From Melitaea cinxia (taxonomy: Eukaryota; Arthropoda; Insecta; Lepidoptera; Nymphalidae): 64,000 nt of DNA. The translations under genes and the position numbers were made by a program. Of this stretch, positions 55,971 to 64,000 are shown one piece after another; position 1 is the stretch's first letter, and each line of letters begins with the position of its first letter. The stretch covers positions 6,534,695-6,598,694 of the forward strand of contig NC_059410.1 of assembly GCF_905220565.1 (NCBI RefSeq), given 5' to 3'. Below the pieces are notes generated by a model. It saw nothing but the letters and a program-made list of their open reading frames with translations. It was not told the origin of the DNA and searched no databases.

Positions 55971-57335
55971 GATTGATAACATTGATTAACACAATACAGC
56001 TTTACTGGGAAGCAAAAGTAAGTAGAAATCTGAATATATTAAGCCAAAACAAAGTCATTCAGACTTATTTCTAACTTAAATTTTCATTTGAAATTTGCAT
56101 TTTCGGGCTGAAACATTATTATGATGTATCTAAAACCGCATATATCTTTTAACGTATTCCCTCAGCATAAACGCTAGTAATAAGTTACCGTAGCGTGGCG
56201 AGCTATAAATCACACAGAAATGTGAATTTCTTGCAAGGTTAAAGATATAAGCGCCAAGCGTAAAAATTAGTAAATTTTTGCTATTTAAGGAAGTAACAAA
56301 ATTCTCCGTAATTAATAATTAGGTGCAAATATATTTAAATTTATACTTAGAAATAGAGAATATCTCTATATTAGTTTAAAAAAAAGAGATGGTAGAACTT
56401 TATTATACATTAAGTAAAAAAAAAATCATAATTAATTATTTTATTTGTATACCTATTTTTAAAACGTTAAAATTGTGCCTAGATTGATTCGAAATAGAAA
56501 TGAGAAATTAGCATACTAAAATATTATATACTCTTTTAATCACAAAATAGACAAAAAAATGTGAAATTCTATAATTTTTTCATAATTATTCATAATTGTA
56601 ACAACATTCTCAAATTAGTAGTTGAGTATTACAATCTTAGATTCGCCACAAACTTAAAACATAGGGTATAGTGCTTAACGAACTACAGCTGCTTTTCAGT
56701 CTGACTTTCCGTAGTTACGTAATATTAAATCTTTAATTTAATACCGAAATATTAAAGGACAACAAAACTTGCTACATTCAAATTACTGAAAACTTATAAA
56801 CTACAGTAAATTTTAGTATTATGTGAAGAAAATTAATATATAATCGATAAGTGAATGATTGCTTTAGCCTGTTACGTCCCACTGTTGGTCAAAGACTACT
56901 TTTTCTTAATCATTATACAAGAATTAAGCAAAAATAATTTATTTTAATATTTAAAAACATTAAAAATTGCCGACTCGCCGAACTTCATAACGCCACTAAC
57001 GATTTTTCTTTTCTTTGTTTGCTTGTCCTGACCTTGTCCCAATTAAACAATTTGATGAACTCGTTTGAAAGTTATGTGCATACGTACATTTCGACATTGC
57101 ATTATGATTTATGTCATTAATTCAAAATAGTTAGTTAAATAATTATTATTTATATGAATGTGATTTCTGTAGTTGTGAAATTCTTCCAAAAAACGACCAT
57201 CTCTTTTTGTGAAGTATTAGTATATTTTCTAAACAATTTTTTTAAATTGAAACTATGAAAATAAAACTGCCTATTTGTATAGCTTGTTTACGTATTTCTC
57301 AAGTATCATTAATGAAAGATTTCAATAAAAGTAAC
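55971..57335. other. AT-rich DNA with one repeat scrap
   Basis: GCCTGTTACGTCCCACTG (about 56868) is a fragment of a common repeat end. No gene. Confidence 0.4.
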
Positions 57336-57470
57336 GGTCACCAGCCCTCCTGCCCAGCATGGTGTCTATGGGCAACACACATGAGTTCACGCCATTTTTG
57401 GTGCGAACCTGTGGATGCCTATGTCCAGCAGTGGACTGCAATAGGCTGAAGTGATGATAATGATGACGTA
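57336..57470 (-). repeat. Dispersed repeat family T, short reverse copy
   Basis: Contains GGTCACCAGCCCTCCTGCCC, GGGCAACACACATGAGTTC and GGATGCCTATGTCCAGCAG, ending AGTGATGATAATGATGACG. It is the 5' 130 bp of the family. Confidence 0.75.
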
Positions 57471-59490
57471 ATGAACCTTAAAATATAATAAATTATATTC
57501 TCTTATTTCCTTAATTTATTTATAAGATTGATAAGCACTAATCAACATATTGAGTGATATAATTAAATATATGTTATAGCAAAGTTTTAACCCAAGACGA
57601 AATTGTAGATTCAATTAAAGTTACACAAGTCAATTATTAGCCAGCCGCAAGCAGTGCTAAAACAATTTACCGTTAGACGTGTTCGTAAGGTCTAGTCAGC
57701 TCACGGCGCCTAATTTTTGAAGTTGTAAAATTTACGACAAAGGGAGCATAATCCATCTGAAGTACGGGCAAGGTGAACGTGCCCAGCGACTCTAATAAGA
57801 TAGCGACAGAAATATTATTCTGGACAGATATGGCTATTGAATATTATTATTTTTCTGCTGTTTGTAACTATTTTCTTGTAACCGTTCGTATTTAACAAAT
57901 TGAATATTCAAAAGTGTTTTTTATTTTATTTTAATCTACCGTGTATTAGAAAGTATAGAATATTGCAAAAAGATATATTTGTCTTGGGTTTTTGAGAGGT
58001 CGAGGTGAGGTCATTGCCTTGGTATTTCGTCGAATAGTGATAGAGCTCTGTAAGGTACTGTTGTAAGGCTGAGTTTGATACTAAGAAAAACCATATCATC
58101 GTATCAAATCTCAGTTTACTTGGTCAGAATATATAGAGCGCGTTTTCGTTCAGTCTCTTGAAAGAAAGGTAAACAAGACAAAATTCCAGATTATAATTAT
58201 GGTAATAAATTTTGTTTGTACCTAAATAGTTAACAATTTACAGACATCAAAGTGTCTGTTTTAAAAGAGGATTGTAATATTATTAAAAAATAGCCTTGAA
58301 ATCAAAAATAAAATCGATGTAGCGACACTGAAGGTTATTATTTCGTTGTACGAAAAAATGAAAATACTTTCACGTCGCTTTATGTGGAAAGTTATGAACG
58401 CGTCAGGACATTATAACTAATGACAGACTTCCGTGCTTATTGCCGAGCAAAAATCATTATTTATTTACGAAGAGAATAAAAACATTAAATAATAAAGATT
58501 TCTTATCGTAAAAGCGAACTTATTTTCGTAATAAATTGAAGATAAAAATATCTGCAACACTTGATTTATTTTGTTCTATAATATTATTAAATTTAAAAAT
58601 AACAATATATTTAAATGTTACGATTTTCTCGAGTTTTTTATTTTCGTTGGTCGCTCTGTTCGTCGTCTTAGCCTAAATTTTATAGCTTAGAGCCTTTTTT
58701 AATATATCAGACATCAAACACAAAAGTAGATAGGTCCAACTAGGTAAACAGGTCGGTTGATCCAAATACAAACGCGTTCGTACAAATAAAGTATTTAGCA
58801 TTATTACATGAGTGTAGAAGGTATTTCATTAATGGCTCAGTATAAATGTTTTTTTTTTTTTTTAATTTAAGCATGAAATTAAAACATGTTGACTGCGAAG
58901 CACATAAAATATTCTTAACGCTGACCGCGATAAGTAGACCGGCAAAATTAATTCTCAGTCTCTTAACAGATTTACGAGTATACGCTGTCTCTACCGCAAC
59001 ACTTACATACCCAAATTAAAGGAGCTAAGTACTGAAGGTTGTAGATTCAATTACAATTTCAAACTGCGTGAAGTATCTCAGAAGATATCGTTGACAATTC
59101 TGCTATGTAGGGAAAACTTTTTGGTCGACATTTTGATGGCGATTTTCCTTTTATTGGGTGTTGTATTATTATTTTTTTTGGTTTATGAATAAAATTTGAT
59201 TATCTATGATGTAGTCGTAAGGAATTCTTATTGGTTAGTCGATGAACTTTACTGCTTTGTTTTGGTATGAAAGGAAAAGGAAGCTAATGTAATAAATAAA
59301 GGACACAAACTGCTTAAAATCTTAGATGATGCTTTTATTTTATTTATTTAGGCCAGATATTAATATGCGAGGCTCATAATGACTAGTTATTATGATGAAG
59401 TGCTAATTCTTAATGCGCGGTTTCTTTCAACATTACCTCAGTTGGTCAGTGGAGTATAGGTAGTATTTAAAAGTATAACATACATAAATA
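57471..59490. other. AT-rich DNA, no gene recognised
   Basis: Slightly GC-richer at 57650-57790 (GTCTAGTCAGCTCACGGCGCC). T-run near 58849. No repeats identified. Confidence 0.4.
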
Positions 59491-59775
59491 TATTTGTGAT
59501 TGCTCGTAAACTAAAAAAAAAAAACGACATCAATTACATCGAAAAGTAATACAACGTAGGGACACGATCACACGAAAAAATAGTTGACTATTTTATATGA
59601 TAACGCGTATTTACTTGAGTAAATACGCGTTATCAAAGATTATTCAAAAAGTAGTCATCAGATCTCAATGAAATTTAGAAGAAACCACATGACAAATATT
59701 AACTTTCAATTAAAGTAAGAATCATCAAAATCGGTGAACCCAGTAGAAAGTTGTGCGCTATAATACAACGTAGAG
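59491..59775 (-). repeat. Dispersed repeat family K, partial copy
   Basis: GATTGCTCGTAAACTAAAAA, CATCAATTACATCGAAAAG, TAATACAACGTAGGGACACG and ATCAAAATCGGTGAACCC are recognisable. Includes a local palindrome (GATAACGCGTATTTACTTGA followed by its inverse). Truncated at the right where a reverse-transcriptase fragment starts. Confidence 0.65.
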
Positions 59776-60499
59776 ATTTTAGTGGTGGTTGAGATTATGT
59801 CTATCATCTGTCATATTTTCAACTCCTCCCTTACTTCTAAGACCTTTCTTAATATTTGGCGTTTTGATAGCGTTATATTAATCCCTAAACTCTGTAATTC
59901 TTCATTACCTTGACAACAACAGCCTTTACTATTCTTCCTTTCTTATCGAAAATCCTTGAACGTATCCTATATTTCCAGCTTACCTAGTTCTTAACAAGGG
60001 ACAACAACATCCTGAGTCATTTCCAGTCCGGCTTTCGACCTGGCCACAGCACTGTGACGGCACGTCCAAAGGTATTTTGATGACATTCGATTTGGAATGG
60101 ACAATAGTCATCATATTAGCTATACTAGACTTCAGGAACGGATTTAATACCACCGATTATGACATTCTTTTAGCTGTGTTCGAGTTAATAAAACCCAACC
60201 ATGTTAAGAGTGATTTCATTCCTATTTATATGTTTAGATGTCAACAGCGTATCTCTGTAGGAGATCGTTATTCCTCATATTCTCGTAGATTTTCAATGTT
60301 TGCAGTCTTGCGTCATTACAACCAGCGATTCTGCGCGACTATTTTAAGGTCGTCGGTCTACATGGTTAGGCGTCTTCCAGGGTTGTTATGCTTCCCAATA
60401 CGGTCGCCATTCTCGCACTTTAGTAGGGGAATAAGTAGTGCCAATTCGAAACACATTTTAAGGAACGGTCAAAACTATTATTATTTGGTTAATTGTTGA
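59776..60499 (+). pseudogene. Decayed LINE reverse-transcriptase fragment
   Basis: In shifting + frames: FLNIWRFDSVILIPKL (about 59840), ILPFLSKILERI (about 59930), SHFQSGFRPGHSTVTA (about 60014-60061), then ILAILDFRNGFNTTDYDILLAVF (about 60113-60182, motif A with the catalytic aspartate) and RQQRISVGDRYSSYSR (about 60240-60290). These are fingers and palm-start motifs of a CR1/Jockey-type reverse transcriptase. The Y/F-x-DD motif is not found; similarity fades after 60300. Multiple stops and frameshifts. Confidence 0.75.
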
Positions 60500-63177
60500 A
60501 ATCGATCGAAACATAATGAAATAGAAGTAATATGGATGAATTACCTTACTAGCCATAAGGACACCCTTAGCACTTTCATACTTTTCAATTGGTATCTAAG
60601 TTTTTTGTGATGTTAAACAAGGTGTAAAAAGTAAATAAAAAGAATATAAATGACTTTCAATACGGTTACCATAGTAATTAATTTAAAATATTTGATACAA
60701 ATTGTAAATTTCTTCAAGGTAATGGAAGTAATGGTAATGAAAGGGAAACCGTAACTACTCGCTAGGTTTACATATAATCATAAACAACACTATCTTCACG
60801 GTACATAAAGCGGGTCACTTTTACGTTCCCGGCCTGCTCATATTTCAGCCTGTGAATCTGCGCCGCAGTCGTGCACAGATACCGGCATATTGGTTATTTA
60901 CTGAACTAAAATACATTAGGAGTTTTCATACCTATCGACGATATCAATTATTTTTTTGGGATAAAAAAATATTCGTTTAATTTTTTTAGCGATACTTCTT
61001 TAAATCGAGATGGAGTTTATATTATGCGATGTGTTTTATCATATTAACTCTGTTCATTATTTATTTTTACTATGCAAAATAAGTAAATAGGTAGTCGACA
61101 TGTATCTATATAACGCTTTTTAATCCTATTATATATTAGTTATTGTACTTTTGTATAATATGCTAAATATTATTATTATTAACAAACCATATTTATATAC
61201 AATTACTAATTAAAATACAGGCTTACTTATAATATGTCACGATCCCTTTAAGGGGTTGTCAGGAGGGGTATGGGCAATCACAGAAAAATATTTTAAATAA
61301 TCCATGTTCACCTATTTTAGATTTTTTAAATTTAATTATTATTTGTTAAAAACCCCCGAATCTATCACTTTAAAGGGCATTAAAAAGAAATTAATTGACA
61401 AATATTCGTAAAATCTTCATAGAATGATAAACAATATTCTAAAAAATAATAAATAACAACAAACATAACGATGATTTATTGAATTTTCAACCCTTGATTC
61501 ACCAAAGTTAAGAAGAGGAAAATAATTAATGTCTGTTTTACAAACTTATGACGTACTGAAAAAAATCTATGAACGTGTATTTGCGTATTATTTTAAAAAT
61601 ATCTACACTTCCGAAGCTATCCAAAGGGCTACAATAACCATAATCAAACTCAAAACTAAGGTCTCAAAATCAAATAAATTGCAAGCAAAGAAGAATAAAT
61701 AAAAAATTTATATTATAATTTTTTAACTATCTTTATTTATATTACCGTGTTCAGTGGAAGATCATATGTGATCACGATCCTCAGCAGTGAGGAAACGACG
61801 AAGAAGATTTCCATGATGTTATTTCAATTCATTTTCAATGTGGGACCCTTCATTACGAATACAAAGGCATTCTTTTCCTTGAAGTGCTTTTTACGACACT
61901 TGTTCGTAAAGTTTGCCTGATTGGTTCAGCAGCATTAATAATGCGAGTTTTCAATATTTCAATGTTCGGAGGAATAAGTGACACATCATACACTATACTC
62001 TTCGTGTGACCCCAAACAAACTCATTGGCCCATACTACAAGTAACCTTGTATAATGTAAGTATATCAACTCTTAACTCTAACGTTTTGTTAACTTGTTAT
62101 TTATTTCTTGTTTTAATGTAATTAATTTTCAATATAATTTAAAAGTAATTATTTAAGAAAGAACAAACAATTTCTAAATTTAAAGTATATTATGATTACT
62201 TTTATTAAACCAGACCAATATATTGGTGTAGCTCAACGAATCGTTAGTGGGCGATAAAATATCTAGTTTAATTTCATTTTTTTTACATCCTATGTTTGTA
62301 TTCATATAGTTCTCAAAATTTAGCACCAGAACCCGTAGTTATTCAAATAAAATTTTCGCTGACTAATCACTGAGACATTTTGAAACCAACAAAAATAAAA
62401 ATTGGGAATAAGATTAAATAGACGCGTATTAATTGTTTAATAATGTAGGTTAGCAATAACACGAGGCAACGCGGTTAATAACGTCATGACAAAATGATGG
62501 AATACGTTATAAATTCATTTAAAATGTACCCCTACAATTTGAATAAATTATAAATGTACGCTTATATTCATTTTATATGACGAAATATGGAGGGTAATTC
62601 AATTTTAACACAATCTACCTATTTTACGTTTTATAGATTGGCATATTATAACACAAAACTAGCGGTTTAGAAAATGATAAATGAATTACTTTTAAATTAT
62701 TCCATAATTTTTTATAGAACCATTAATTTCTAACTCAATTACAATAAATGTTTATGTACGTTAATATAGCTACTACATCAAGCCATATTTCAGTAATATG
62801 CCTCCATATGATAAATTGAACCATTAGATAATTGGATAAAGTTATAGTAGTCGTTACCACCCTGCTTGACTTGTGTGATGTTTCTGAGATACTACACAAG
62901 CCTCAGTGCATAAAAAATAATTGTCATACTTATAGTGTGGAAGAAGTTACAGCAATGCAACTGTGTTTCGTCAAGCAGTCGTATAATAGAGTGAACGCCA
63001 ACGAGTATAATAAGCTATGACATGTTTCATCTAACGAAGGCGCTTCGTTAAATTACGTTGTTATGCTATTGTTTGCTTCTGTTATATTTGCTAGAAAGTT
63101 AATATTAATTTATTATTTTTGAGCAATTTTTAATCAATCGCACTTTTAGTTTTTAAAATATTTACTTCTCTATGTGT
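60500..63177. other. AT-rich DNA, no gene recognised
   Basis: A patch at 60800-60920 (GTTCCCGGCCTGCTC, GAATCTGCGCCGCAGTCG) is GC-richer and unique. Short frames elsewhere lack family features. Confidence 0.4.
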
Positions 63178-63292
63178 ATATATGTATATATTGTATATGC
63201 GCGTGTGTATGTATGTATAAGTATATCTCTATATATATATATATATATGAGTATGTGTGTGTGTGTGTGTATGCGTATGTAAGTATATAAGT
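63178..63292. repeat. Alternating purine-pyrimidine tract (TA/TG/CG mixed)
   Basis: Stretch dominated by TATG, TGTG, (TA)9 and (TG)9 steps with a GCGCGTGTG core. Typical of decayed dinucleotide microsatellites. Confidence 0.8.
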
Positions 63293-64000
63293 TTTAATGA
63301 TTTAATGTTTTCTTATTGTACGTCTACCTCCTTTAATTTCTGTCTGTAACCGTTCCTTTTTGGGTGCACTGGAGGAAACGTCTTATAAGAATATAAGGAT
63401 AAGCACACCCATTCTACGTGAATCTCCATGACAAATATATTATGTATATAATTTTGTACTTATAAAAAATTGTTAAACAAAATAAAAAAATAAAACAAAC
63501 ATACTTGCATTGTTTAATACGAGTTGCGAGAAAAATTGATAAATTTATTAATAATTATAAAATTATCTATTTTGTTTTCTCTGTTTTGCTGTGTTTTTTT
63601 TTTTACAATAAGTCATTAAAATATTTATTTGTACTAATGTTTATTATTTCAAAAAATATTTCTGAAATTGAGCAGTAAAATAAAAGCACAAATGGTTTTT
63701 GTCTTTCCTGGACTCGAGACGACAACTCATTTCTGAAACAGCGTACAGTGATTGCTTTTGGAGGGTTATCCAAGAGGATATTCAAACGTTTTTATCACTA
63801 AAATTAAAAATATTGTGTAGGCATTTATTCTACCAAAAATTTATAACTTAAATCTGTTTGTATTTTTTTACTTTTGTCTTTTATATTTTTTACTTTGTAT
63901 TATATGTTTTAGTTTTGTACATAATTATAAATTTGGATTTTTTTATTTTATCTATACATATAATAAAATGGTAGGAAAGTCAAAACTGTACATTGAATAT
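63293..64000. other. AT-rich DNA with a possible retroposon 3' end
   Basis: 63350-63500 (GGGTGCACTGGAGGAAACG ... TTTTGTACTTATAAAAAATT then AAAATAAAAAAATAAA) looks like a LINE-type 3' UTR and A-rich tail. No coding frame. Confidence 0.3.

Overview
This window looks like gene-poor nuclear DNA from a lepidopteran insect. It is AT-rich throughout and packed with short dispersed repeats whose wording I recognise as typical of butterflies and moths: the 'CTGGACATAGGCC' family, the 'GCAAGCGCGTTGC' family, the 'AAACCGACTTCAATTACATC' family, and tRNA-headed SINEs ending in 'GATATTACAGGCTGAAGCGA'. The species cannot be named from the sequence. There are no bacterial-type operons, rRNA genes, CRISPR arrays or recognisable viral genes.

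The only confidently coding host genes are two adjacent, same-strand, single-exon genes at 51.6-54.1 kb. Both encode CFAP20/Bug22-type axonemal proteins. Their cores are collinear over 186 residues and about 66% identical to each other by hand count. Each carries an added, divergent, acidic C-terminal tail of about 125-130 residues. Each has its own AATAAA signal. They look like an old tandem duplication of an intronless copy, perhaps specialised for cilia or sperm flagella.

Layout. 0-10 kb: non-coding DNA with three fold-back (inverted-repeat) elements at 2.7, 3.1-3.5 and 4.7-5.2 kb plus dispersed repeats. 10-25 kb: repeats, two tail-only retroposed fragments with clean target-site duplications (10.6 and 22.7 kb), a tRNA-like cloverleaf inside an inverted-repeat element (15.4-15.6 kb), and two CpG-rich islands with E2F-like and PHO-like motifs (12.7 and 23.6 kb). 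25-38 kb: repeats, a LINE 3' end (28.5-29.1 kb), a SINE (30.6 kb), and a TATCGATA-rich island (35.6 kb). 38-40 kb: a nested cluster in which a 1,233-bp DNA transposon (17-bp terminal inverted repeats, TTAT target duplication, in-frame C-terminal transposase exon) has split an older dispersed repeat. 42-47 kb: a CpG-richer island, a full-length SINE, and a broken LINE whose endonuclease region runs into an 80-unit, indel-free 8-bp tandem array. 47-51 kb: modular repeats and a second broken LINE. 51-54 kb: the CFAP20-like pair. 54-64 kb: a young SINE, a GC-richer island of unclear nature, a decayed reverse-transcriptase fragment and long AT-rich DNA.

Most other open frames are short, AT-rich, or lie inside repeats, and I do not treat them as genes. 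Single small exons of a large host gene could be hidden in the unannotated stretches, because I have no transcript data.
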